A stretch of 64,000 bases of DNA from Telmatactis stephensoni (lineage: Eukaryota > Cnidaria > Anthozoa > Actiniaria > Isophelliidae): positions 62,001 to 126,000 of the forward strand of contig JALIZF010001582.1 in the NCBI GenBank assembly GCA_029948255.1. The letters run 5' to 3'. Shown in pieces: positions 23,698-34,057 of the stretch. Position numbers and translations under genes: made by a program. Within the stretch, counting starts at the first letter, position 1, and each line of letters begins with the position of its first letter. The notes below the pieces were generated by a model. That model was given only the letters and a program-made list of their open reading frames with translations, was not told the origin of the DNA and did no database searches.

Positions 23698-23956
23698 GGA
23701 GCAAGGATGGCACAGTTGGTTAGTGCGCGGCCTTCGGTGCGAGAGGTCCCGAGTTCGATCCTCCCAGACCTCACATCCTTGTTTCGACTTCTTTCCAATC
23801 TGTGTAGCTTTGATTAGCTTTAAATACCCTGAAAACGGAGCACTGATGGAGAGAGGGGAGTAAAATGAGCGCACCGTCGACCTCAGGTTTGTCAGTTGAA
23901 TTACTGTTACGAGTTATCGACGTTAAATATATGGTCGCGCTTTACTTCACTTTTTT
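23698..23956 (+). mobile_element. tRNA-derived SINE inserted in a LINE
   Basis: The head has an A-box-like TGGCACAGTTGGTTAGTGC, an anticodon-like loop, and a B-box GAGTTCGATCC. A short body ends in a T-rich stretch. It splits the LINE codons between Lys-Leu and Pro-Lys. A short duplication, GCTTCAA (23691-23697) and GCTTCCAA (23957-23964), flanks it. Confidence 0.8.
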
Positions 23957-24313
23957 GCTTCCAAAAATTTGGAAGTCAGCTAACGTTGTTCCAATCCATA
24001 AATCTGGTGAGCGTACTATGGCAGCAAACTATCGTCCAGTTTCTCTCACAAGTGTTCTTGTTAAATCTTTGGAACGCATGATTCATAAACATATAATGAA
24101 TTTCTTAACAAAGCAAAACCTACTCAGTGATAATCAACATGGATTTAGAGAGGCGCGGTCATGCGTTACACAGTTACTGCAATTGCTTCACAGCTGGTAT
24201 AGTACTATTGAGAAACGAGGTTCTATTGATGTTATTTCTTTAGACTTTGCCAAAGCCTTTGACAAGGTATCACATCCGCACCTACTGTACAAGTTGCAAT
24301 GTTATGGCGTTAA

Positions 24314-25128
24314 GGACGTTCGCGGGCAAATGAAGCTGCACCTAGATTTCGTTAATTTTTTGTCTGGACTTACTACATCATATACTTGTTCAAAAAATAA
24401 AATAAAAAATGGGGGTCACCGTATTGGTTTGTGCGCTATATTCTCACAAAGTAATACATATCGAGAAGAAAAGACGCGCACAGCAAGCGAAACACATAGC
24501 GTGAATTGAACGCATTTAGAAAATGGTGAAAATAAACAAAGCTCAATAAAAAGGACATAAAAACAAAAAAATGTTTTATCTGGGACATTTCCGACTAAAA
24601 TCAATGACCGAAGAAGGAAGTACGAATTTTTTGTAAGGCTTTTTATCCGCGCGATGCAACAAAATTTTATGGCATTCGATTGAGCATCGAAGTGGATTTT
24701 TTTGTTTTTTTTCGTGTAACTTTTTCCCCTACACCTAGATTTTTTTCATCTTAAGATATTTTATAGATATTTGAAAAAACTCTGTTTAAAGGAGAAAAAA
24801 AGTGGGGGTCACCGTATTCCTTTCCGAGATATCGAGCCGTAAAGTTTGAAAATGTCCCCGCCATCTTGAATACCGAGAGGAGACTGGGTCTACTAAAATC
24901 TTTTTCATCCTTTTTTCTGGAGTTTTTCAATCTGAATGATTTTTTCCCCTTAGTCAAATTATTTGTCTTAATTTTTTTCTTCTTATAAAAGTAATTTCCA
25001 TTTGAAAAGATCGAAATTTAATAATTACCGAAAAAAATATTTTGAGGCCGCCATCTTGGATTAATTGAGGTAGCGCGCGCTATAGCGTGCGCAGTAAAAG
25101 TGCGCGTGAACAATGCCCGCGAACGTCC
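24314..25128. mobile_element. piggyBac-type non-autonomous element A
   Basis: 815 bases with perfect 15-base inverted termini GGACGTTCGCGGGCA / TGCCCGCGAACGTCC. TTAA is on both sides (24310-24313 and 25129-25132), the piggyBac target signature. No transposase frame. GGGGGTCACCGTATT occurs twice inside. Confidence 0.9.
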
Positions 25129-25132
25129 TTAA

Positions 25133-25967
25133 GGTTGGTGCCTACTAATGGGAAGGTAATTTTTTTGGCCAAAAACCACATGGGTATCAAAGAATCCATC
25201 ATAGGGAGCTAGAATCCAAGGAAAAAATTGGGGGTCACCGTGCATATTAATGAGTTACACGCCATCAAATGTTGCAAAATCTGCCTATTCTAGAGGCCCA
25301 AAGAAAAAATCATAAATACCCCATATTTTGAAAAAATGTCAAACTTTTTTACTAAAATGTTTACAACACAATTTTCTTACTTGTCAATGCCATACGAAAT
25401 ATGAAAAACCAGAATAACAATTTTTTTCAATGACTTTTTACTAGTTTTAGACCTGTTTTGGTTCATGACCGCCAAATGAAAAGTCCAAGTTTTGCAATCA
25501 AGTTTCAATTTTAAATTCATAAAAGTATTTTAAAATAGTAGGTTAATCTCCACTTTACAATTTACAAAAATAAAAAATAGGGGTATCCGTGCGATTTAGA
25601 AAGTTATTTGCTGATAAACGCGCGAAAACTGATCAAAATTCGCGAAAATGATCAAAAATTCCCTAGCCCTCCCCGGAAAGTAGAGCGAATTACAATGCAT
25701 TGTGGGAAATTTTCAAGATGGCGGCGAAAACAGATCGTTTCTGGTAGAAATGATAGTCAAAACAGGCGTTGTAACTCAGGTTCTATTTATCAACTGTGAA
25801 TTTCATTCAAACACAGGAGAGGCTAAATGGTTTTCCTTTAATTCTGTAAGTTTATTTTTTCAAAAAGTCGTAAAAAGGCCTTGCTTTTACGATTGCTTTA
25901 CCGACAAAAATTCAGTGTTTTTGCATGCGCAGAAAGCAGTGCGCGCTGACAATAGTAGGCACCAACC
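25133..25967. mobile_element. piggyBac-type non-autonomous element B
   Basis: 835 bases with perfect 15-base inverted termini GGTTGGTGCCTACTA / TAGTAGGCACCAACC. TTAA is shared with element A on the left (25129-25132), and TTAA is present at 25968-25971 followed by a second TTAA at 25972-25975. Its right subterminal region (TGCGCAG, AGTGCGCG, TGAACAAT-like) resembles that of element A, so the two are related families. It contains GGGGTCACCGTGC and GGGGTATCCGTGCGA. Confidence 0.9.
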
Positions 25968-27374
25968 TTAATTAATGGTAAATTGTTTGATTGGATTAAA
26001 GACTATCTTTCAGCCAGGGTACAACGAGTTATTGTGGATGGTCAATCGTCTGATTGGATTGAGGTGTCGTCAGGAGTGCCCCAGGGGAGCATCCTTGGGC
26101 CGCTATTGTTTGTGGTGTATGGATATAAACGACTTTCCCTTGAGTGTGAGCTGCAATACAGAACTTTTTGCTGACGACAGCGTGCTCTACCAGCAGATCT
26201 CATCAGTTAGTGATTGTGAGGAGCTCCAAGCCGATGACCTGTCCTGTGCTGCTTCCTGGTGTAATTCCTGGTCTGTTACGCTTAAATCCGAGAAGTGTGA
26301 GGTATTGCATCTAACTAAGTCTAAAAACCCTATAATTCGTCAGTATGGAGTAAATGATCGGGATTTGTCAACAGTGAACCAACATAATCACTTGGGTATT
26401 TGGATTGAATCATCTTTGTCTTGGGACTACCATATTAATACAATATGTGGTAAAGCCAATAGGATTTTGGGACTTGTAAGGAGAACTTTTGGCTCTAAAG
26501 ATCCTGATGCAATTAAAATTGCATTCAAAGCATTAGTGTTGCCTATTCTTGAATACGCCTGCCCTGTATGGAACCCATATTTGGTTAAACACATTCATAG
26601 TATTGAATCAATACAGAGGCGAGCAACACGTTTGATCTGTGCGTCAGAGAAATCATACATGGAAAGGTTATCTGAATTAAATTGGTCATCATTAGAACTG
26701 AGGAGGAAGTATCTGTGCCTGGTGCAACTTTACAAGATAATACGTGGCTACTGTGATGTTGACTATAGCAAGGACGACGTGGATCTGACAGGCCCAACGA
26801 GAACCAGAAGTAACCATGACTTTAAAATAAGGCCTAGATCAGTTAAAACAAATTATTTCAAATTTTCATTCTTTAATCGTTATATAAATGACTGGAATCA
26901 CATACCTCGTGATGTTATGCATGCTCCTATAGTTTAAACTCTTTCAAATCTAGATTGCCGCTGAAATATGTATGCTTTTAGGATTTATTTAATATATTAT
27001 AAATATATATATATATATATTATCTACACGTTTGGGTCAAATATTGACATCTCTATAGTATCCATATCATATGATTGGATGTAATATTGACATTTTTATA
27101 TTATTTATATGATTGGAACAAATATTGACATTTCTATTTATCTATATGCTTGGAACAAGTATTGATAATTTTATAATTTTTTATATTTATATATATCTTT
27201 TATATTATGTAGATGTTTTATAGAAATTTTATATATTTTTATGTATATTTTGTTTTGGAGAGTAGTTTTTACATGGGAATTCAGTTTCCCCCTACTACTA
27301 TCCGTTACCATATGTATGTTATTTTTTGTTGTCATTTGCTAAAAAGTATTATTAAACCTTAAACCTATGTGTGT

Positions 27375-29148
27375 GTGCTCTAATCACACATGGTTGTTCG
27401 ACCAATCAGAGCGCGCGTAATATGCCAATTATTATATAAATCCTCATTGCTTATCAGACCTTATCAAATCAATCCGCCAATGGCGGACATAACTCGTGGA
27501 TTGAGCTATACGTGCAGAGCGGAAGCCCTTGAAGCATTGAGAGCTGAATGTTTTTACCCATTTAGTATCTTTTTTATTTCCATGAAATGTCTTTTGTGTA
27601 ATCCTTAGCCCTTGGTCATGTTTAGTAGCAATTTCAAGCCATAAAAATTGTTTTCATTGCATAACACCCGTACTTTCATATGGAGCGTAAACTGGTTGTC
27701 TATGTACCATGACGTTACATCAGACTCACCATGTAGTGTGACGGCCAAAATCTGAATTCATTGCTGAAGACGTATGATAAACACACTTTTTGGAGCGGAA
27801 TTGGATTTCCTGTATTGCGTGATGTTGCATCACGTTCATTGTACGTTGCATCACGGTCAGAGTGCCGCATTGTCTACTGCATTCGACGCTTTAGATCAAA
27901 CGAATGATAAATATACAATTCCATTACATACAATTATATACATCTCTCGTTTTATTAAGGTTTGTAACCGTCTTTTCTTTTGATTTCCATTGAAGGTCTT
28001 GTTGTCATTGATATTTTATATTAATTATATTGTGTTTTTGTGTCTTTTTTATTCAAAAAAACCTCGTCCAAGCCACTCAAGAATGTTCAAGGTAAGCATA
28101 GCGTAAATTGCGTCCCAGAATAAGCATGTATCTGGGTATTTCGTGCATGTTTTGGGATGAAATTTTTACATTTTTATTGTACAAATAAATGTTCAAAAGT
28201 ATTAGAGATTAATAATTCATGTATCAAATCGTGGCTTAGACGTAACTTCTTCATGCAATTGCAGGTCCTTTAAAAATGGGGAAATCCAAGTTGGGCACAG
28301 TACGGAAATACACTCATACCAAGTATTTTAAAGATGTGTCATGATTTGATACTTCCGGACCCAGAGAACCGTTTAGTGCAAATTTGAGTTTTCAAAAACA
28401 GCGTTAAAAACACAGTTTTCTTAGTTCTGCTTTGTTCATATTATCTAGTATCAAAAGTGTGTACTTTCTGATTACAAAGTAACGATTTTGATGGAAAAAT
28501 GGCAAAAACGTCGAGGATTTTGTTCGCTTTTTGAATGAAATTTTAGCGAAAATGCGCGCGCTACTAGCGCATCACACGTCATCGAGCGCGCGCTTACGTT
28601 TATTTAAAAATTTTCGCTCATTTAGATGAGAAAAACTCGTTTCTTTCTATAACTTTTTGATGTATGTTACTAATAGGATATCCTATGGCATTTTCGTGGA
28701 ATCTGGAATATATTTGATATCGATTGTGTGATCTTATAAAGCTCAAATCGCCAAATTCCACTCGTTCAAATTTTCGACGCACGGGAGTAGGGTAAGACGA
28801 AAATTAAACTGCATCCGGTTCACAGGAACAGCTCGGAATTTCGCGGACGCTGACCGACAAATCGCGGGCTTAGACGAAAAAGGCGCGAGTTTGTTTGCAT
28901 TTGACAGCGTTTGAAAGTGATGATGGAGTTGTTCAAAGTTGATCCTTGAAAATACCTTTGAAAACGAGTTATTTTGATCGTTATTCGAATCTGGACATTT
29001 GGTCAGTTCAAGTAGTTAGTATAACATCTTTTTTTAGATAAGTTTTTTTGTAAATCGGTGAAATTATTTAGGTGTCTTTTCATCGACCTGATAAACAACA
29101 CATGGCAGTGGATAAAGCAGTACCTTCAAGTACCTCTCAAAAAGGGTC
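27375..29148. other. intergenic, no gene seen; small repeat words
   Basis: At 27463-27505 the words CCGCCAATGGCG and ACTCGTGGATT of the SINE-like family recur. CCAATCAGAGCGCGCGTAA at 27402-27420 is identical to 23443-23461. A GCGCGCGC-rich segment lies near 28550-28600. No supported coding region. Confidence 0.4.
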
Positions 29149-29157
29149 CAAAAACAG

Positions 29158-30635
29158 GAGATAATCTAATTTTCTAGTTAGGATCCGAGTTAGGATTCGA
29201 GTTAGGATCCGAGTTAGGATCCGAGTTAGGATCCGAGTTAGGATCCTGAAATAGGATCCTGAAATAGGATCCCTACAGGAATACACTCAAAATATTTTTA
29301 TTTAATTAAACATCTAAAAATTGAACTATTCCTACTTTAGGTATCCATACATTAAGGAATTTACGCTAATTTATGCGTTAAGTGCATGAATAGTCGAGAG
29401 GACTGTGAATGAGGTATTATATTGAATTGTAAACAATTGAAATATATGATTTGATCGCGAATTCAAGTCAGTGATATATATCAACTGCGAGCTCACTGCT
29501 GCCCCACGTTTTTAAAAATCAAAGTAATGTTCTCCACTTTTTTATTTCGTTTTTTAGAATATCAACTTTATCGATTGAGCAAGGTATAATTGCGGATGGG
29601 AATCTTTACATTATTAGAGCCACCTCTCAATAAGACAAAGCGATATCCTATATTTTTGAGTTTCGATCGCCTATCTGGGCTTCATGTCAGTAACCTATAG
29701 AGGTAGCGAGTTGAGGCAACAAAAGATGATGTAAACTGTAACATTTATTAACTCAAAATGATTATTCTAGGAAAAACTCAACAAGTTACAACAATCAACA
29801 GCAACAGTTTATTTATTAGAGCGGATTTCGTATGAATGTGCAACTGCATGGATGTCGGTACGAACAGGCGAAACGTCACCTGCTCGGGTGGCGTCAAATA
29901 CCGAATGCCAGAAAACTATCAAGGTTATAGTTTGCTTACAACTATACCAATTCCGCTCTATTACAAAATGTCGAGATTCTTACAAAACTCCCGTCTCACG
30001 AACGATAACGACTTTTCGTTGAGATAATTCCTTGTTTTATCAGAGTTTAACAGACAGTAGTCCAATGGGCAATGTACACCACGAAACCACGTGATCTCGG
30101 AGCTGTGTAAAAACAACCTCACACCTAACAAAGCATGTCACAACTTTCAAGTTATCATCATTTTCTTGTTATTTACGTTATTTCTAATCCTAGCTAGTAG
30201 TATTTAGTACTATGTTCTAATTTCCGGCTATGTTCTTTAACTTTCGCGAAGTGGTTGAATTTTAAAATGCAAATTGCCCATTTTACGCTATGTTATGAAT
30301 ACCGAAACGCATTTCTGCTGTTTGTGCTATTATTCTCTCGTTTTACATCGAACACATTTCTTTTTATTAAAAAATAGTTTTTATTCCATGAATAGAGAAT
30401 ACTAAAATAATTTTTGAGCAAGAGAATTTAAGCAAGGGAATTTAAGATCGTGTTCCAATTTCAGTCATGTCAATGATAGTTCAATATTTGGATGTTTAAT
30501 TAAATAAAAATATTTTGAGTGTATTCTTGTAGGGGATCCTATTTCAGGATCCTAACTCGGATCCTAACTCGGATCCTAACTCGGATCCTAACTCGGATCC
30601 TAACTCGGATCCTAACTAGAAAGTTAGATTATCTC
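29158..30635. mobile_element. Mutator-like foldback element with tandem repeats in the TIRs
   Basis: 1478 bases with inverted arms of about 165 bases. They begin GAGATAATCTAA and end TTAGATTATCTC, and each contains four to six tandem copies of a 12-base unit (GATCCGAGTTAG). A perfect 9-base duplication, CAAAAACAG, flanks it (29149-29157 and 30636-30644). A GAGATAAT terminus with 9 bp duplication and long TIRs fits a Mutator-like (MULE) non-autonomous element. The interior is AT-rich, has no transposase-like frame, and includes a left-end fragment of the GATTTCGTATGA MITE near 29819. Confidence 0.9.
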
Positions 30636-30644
30636 CAAAAACAG

Positions 30645-31760
30645 ACATCAGAACCAACAAGAGAGATTACTTCAATTATTTGTTGAGTAAGTACTTCCAG
30701 ATATTCAAGATATTGAAAGACTTTTCTTAATTCCGACGAATTTTCCACTTTGAAGTGCCTTTTATGTCGTTTTTACCCCTGATGGAAGGTACTGTACCAG
30801 CTTTTATAACAAGAACGAATGAGAGGACTTGAAAGGCGAGTAACCCTATTACATTTGTAAATTGATGTTATATTTATTCACTGAACGAAAAAGCCTCGGG
30901 GTACTTCTTGTATTTATGAAGATATTCCAGAGTAAAATTGCAAGTCTCCATTGTTTGGTCGAAATCACAAAAAAACGTTTGACACTTCGTAGTTCAAAAT
31001 CTAGCCGAACTCTCCAATTTAGTTTTGGTTTTTAAGTTGTTTTTAGGTATCGACCTATCCAGTGAAAACCATTTATTGACTGTCAAAATTGGACTTCACG
31101 TGAAAAATTTATTCTGAATGACACGCACTCCAAAATTTCTTTCATGCAAGTGTAAGAGAGTAATGTCGAGGAAAAAATAATAATCAGTGGCAATAATGTT
31201 TTAATTTATCATTAGCATATCCTTCAAGGTTGTACCTGTCATAATCAATATGAATAAATTTATTTAAAGATCATTTGTGTGGTTTATTGTCTATTGGAAT
31301 ATTTTGTAGCTTTAATTTTAGATTTTAAAAAGATGTAGCCTGATGTAAATCACGCATTTACTAAAAATCTAGACGAACTCTCCAGAGCCAAATGTACATG
31401 AATACAATTCTAATGCATCGTTTAACCAAATCCCCTTTGAAAAAATTAAGTCAAAATTGGATACGATTATTTTTAAGTTGTCGTAAAACGTGCGATTGCA
31501 AATATAAAATATGACTTTTGAGGGTCCATCGTTCGTGAACCCCAAACAACTATCGAAAATTTCAAGTTATTGCAAATGCTACCGGTTGATTTCAAGTTGC
31601 CTTTACAACAACAGACAGCACAGTCTATCTTTGATTATATTTTGGTAGACAAAACAACAATAAACATGCGTGCAAATGCGCAACAAACATTTCACAAAAC
31701 TAACGAGGCGCCATCTTTTGTTTACTGCTGTTGTTTACAAATTTTGAGCTGTTCGTGGTA
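30645..31760. other. AT-rich intergenic, no gene seen
   Basis: Short frames only, without recognisable domains. No clear inverted or direct repeat. Confidence 0.4.
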
Positions 31761-31761
31761 A

Positions 31762-31883
31762 CACAGGAAGCCCGCTAGCGCATGCGCAGACAAAATTCCC
31801 AGCTGCTGTTCACAGGGCCCCCTAATCATTCATAAATGTTTTCGTCTTTTGCGCGCGCGCATTTTTGCATTGGGCTTCCTGTG
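31762..31883. mobile_element. 122 bp MITE with CACAGGAAGCCC ends
   Basis: CACAGGAAGCCC at 31762-31773 is exactly inverted as GGGCTTCCTGTG at 31872-31883. The interior has CGCATGCGCAGA and a GCGCGCGC run. The same terminal word stands alone or degenerate at 5074, 7653, 14723, 16449, 22598 and 55297. So this word is probably the terminal motif of a dispersed family. Confidence 0.7.
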
Positions 31884-32138
31884 ATGCTTCACCGTGCGCA
31901 GGCTTCGTGGATATCTTGTGTAAGATTCCTGTGACAAGGGATGAAACTCCGCGCGATCGTTTCTGAAAACTCGTTTATTTCAAATACAAAAAACACTTGT
32001 CATCTGGAAAAACATAAATCTATGAATTGTTTAATGTTTAAACTAGGCTTTTATGAAAGTTTTTAAGAGGGACATCAATCAATGTCTGAGAGAAAGACAA
32101 AAAGCATCAAAATCGCTCGAAACGCAAGAAGGGCTTAC

Positions 32139-32346
32139 CGGAAATAAAATTTCCGGAAGTGAATTTTGTGATTTTACTATAGCAACTGCAAAACCGGAAG
32201 TATGTTTGTGAGTCTTCGTCCTTCACACAGCTCATCTGATGCTGAAAATCATTCTTAGCGTATTTGCAGACGTACACTAGCTGAATAAAACCTCTTCCAG
32301 GCTGAAGCCATGAGTTCCGCTTATTTTCTTGTTTGGGGAAAGGCAT
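32139..32346 (-). CDS. possible first coding exon of an unknown gene
   Basis: On the minus strand, ATG at 32346 opens a frame of 69 residues ending at a consensus-like donor, G then GTAAGC (32138-32133). The protein is not recognisable; it has four Cys and a Lys/Asn-rich start (MPFPKQENKR). I could not find a following exon with matching phase. It may be chance. Confidence 0.2.
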
Positions 32347-32852
32347 CTTGATAAATTGTTTAAAACCAGAACTCTATCTGATCACCCTTTTTTCTTTTCT
32401 CGGCACAAAACACAGACGAGAGCACAATACGGTGAATAGCCGCAACAACGTACATGGCAGTTTTACGAAGAAAACGTCTACAATCCTTTGGGTTAGTTCT
32501 CATGGTATCATACCCACGGCATTAGACTGCTTTTGATTTTCAGGTGAATGATTGCAGCACGTCAATCACGTGATTATACTCAACGTAAATATAAAAACAC
32601 TGACCCTTCAAAACATAGAATCTGAGACCGATATGAACTTTGAAAAATCTGTTGGTAGCATGATTTTAACAAAGCGTGTGCATGTGGACGTTTCAAAACA
32701 GCGACTGAGACAAATTCTTGGTATTCTAGACACGATTTTGTAGCGAATTCATAGATAAAACATATGAGATCCATGTATTACTAGTGTACCCAGGACCCAT
32801 TTCGGGCTCAGCTTCTAGGTTCGAGAATTTTGAAAGGTTTAATGTGCAAATA

Positions 32853-33178
32853 GGTATATATGAGTCAATTGAAGAAACGTTATCGGGTCTAAAACATAGA
32901 ACATAGAAGCTGAGACCGAAATGGTGCCTGGGATGTCAATAATAATATTCTGATTTATTCATTTACGCTGTGCCTTCAATGCAAATGCTGAAAGCGTATG
33001 CAGGACCTGCGTTGGCGGGCCATTTGGCTTCGAATTTTTATTCGGTTGCAGCGTAAATGAATAAATCAGAATATAATTATTCACCGATCCCATGCACAAT
33101 TTCGGTCTCAGCTAGCTTCTATGTTCTATGTTTTTAGACCCGACAACGTTTTTTCAATGACTATATATAAAGCGATCT
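32853..33178. mobile_element. long imperfect palindrome
   Basis: Arms of about 110-120 bases are inverted copies. They contain GTCTAAAACATAGAAC, GAAGCTGAGACCG and TCTGATTTATTCATTTACGC with few mismatches; the right arm mirrors them. Partial relatives of the arm (CATTTCGGGCTCAGCTTCTA; TAGAATCTGAGACCG) stand at about 32803 and 32618, so the site has a local history of copies. Confidence 0.8.
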
Positions 33179-33179
33179 A

Positions 33180-34047
33180 TAATCATAGAAGCAGACTCGT
33201 CCCCGGTCGTTTCTTTTATTGACACAAACGGACTTGCGTCCCCGTTTCAAAATTTCAATGCGGCTTTGAATTGTAAGAAACGACTGGCTCAGTCTGATAT
33301 GTGACGTAAAGTAGCACACAAGAAAAGATAGTTATTTGCTTTATTAGTTTTTACAGTTTATACACAAGTGTATTTACATAAGGAACAAACATACTGTACA
33401 TGCCACTTCTATATACTAAAAGGATAACTTTTATGATGTTTGTATGTATATGTACACACGATACCATTGTTGTAAGGGTGTGGTCAACGTTCAACCTAAA
33501 CTGCAATTGTCAAAATCGTGCAAACTCAGACATTCGAACTGTCTGCTGGATTTTGTGTCAAATATTGTTGAAGGTAGTTGGGTAATCAGACTCTATTGCT
33601 AGGAGGGCCAGGGGATGAAAGAATGTGGACAGGACTGGATAAATGAATATGAGCTCATACTGGAACTAACACATGAACACAACAACAACAACACGACAAC
33701 ACATGAATTTGGATGTGGGGTTGGTAAATCCAGTTTAACACTACTCATCAGGGGTTAATGCTGTCATTATGGTGGATGACAAACGTGTTTCATACTTCAA
33801 GGCCTTGAAGCTTAACCCTACACGTGATTACCAAGCAAATTGCATGTGATAGTGGTGGGGGCGAAAGCAAAAACGGGAATTAGATGAACCCGGGACTTAC
33901 GAATTAGGTGTAAAACAAAATAAGTTGGGACAAAATATAGCCAAAACTGTGGACTAAAATTGTGAAAAAAATACAAGAAAATAGAAATTAAAAGGATTTA
34001 GCGAGTTAAGGGTTGAATGTGTTACTCACCTTTGATGCGTTTAAACG
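33180..34047. other. intergenic, no gene seen
   Basis: A (CAA)n-like stretch lies near 33680. No supported gene or complex repeat. Confidence 0.4.
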
Positions 34048-34057
34048 GTCTGAAGAC

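Larger units (their letters stand above)
23480..27365 (+). mobile_element. LINE copy interrupted by three younger insertions
   Basis: The LINE protein can be followed through four pieces. 23490-23690: AIDVNKASGPDAISC then a one-base frameshift. 23961-24310: KIWKSANVVPIHKSG, DFAKAFDKVSH. 25976-26125: FDWIKDYLSARVQR, GVPQGSILGP. 26125-26937: FADDSVLY, HNHLGIWIESSLSW, EYACPVWNPY. The catalytic FADD box is present. A four-base insertion near 26120 shifts the frame. The 3' UTR (26940-27365) has about 50-base degenerate repeats (GATTGGAACAAATATTGACA) and resembles that of the LINE at 810-1795. A SINE (23698-23956) and two TTAA-flanked elements (24314-25967) interrupt it. It is 5' truncated and inactive. 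Confidence 0.9.

Noticed and set aside
23701..23775. Functional tRNA gene
   Set aside because: The tRNA-like part is the head of an inserted SINE with a target duplication and poor acceptor pairing.
24416..25799. Short frames inside the two piggyBac-type elements as remnants of a transposase
   Set aside because: None shows the Asp triad region or Cys-rich end of piggyBac transposases; the elements are too short and AT-rich.
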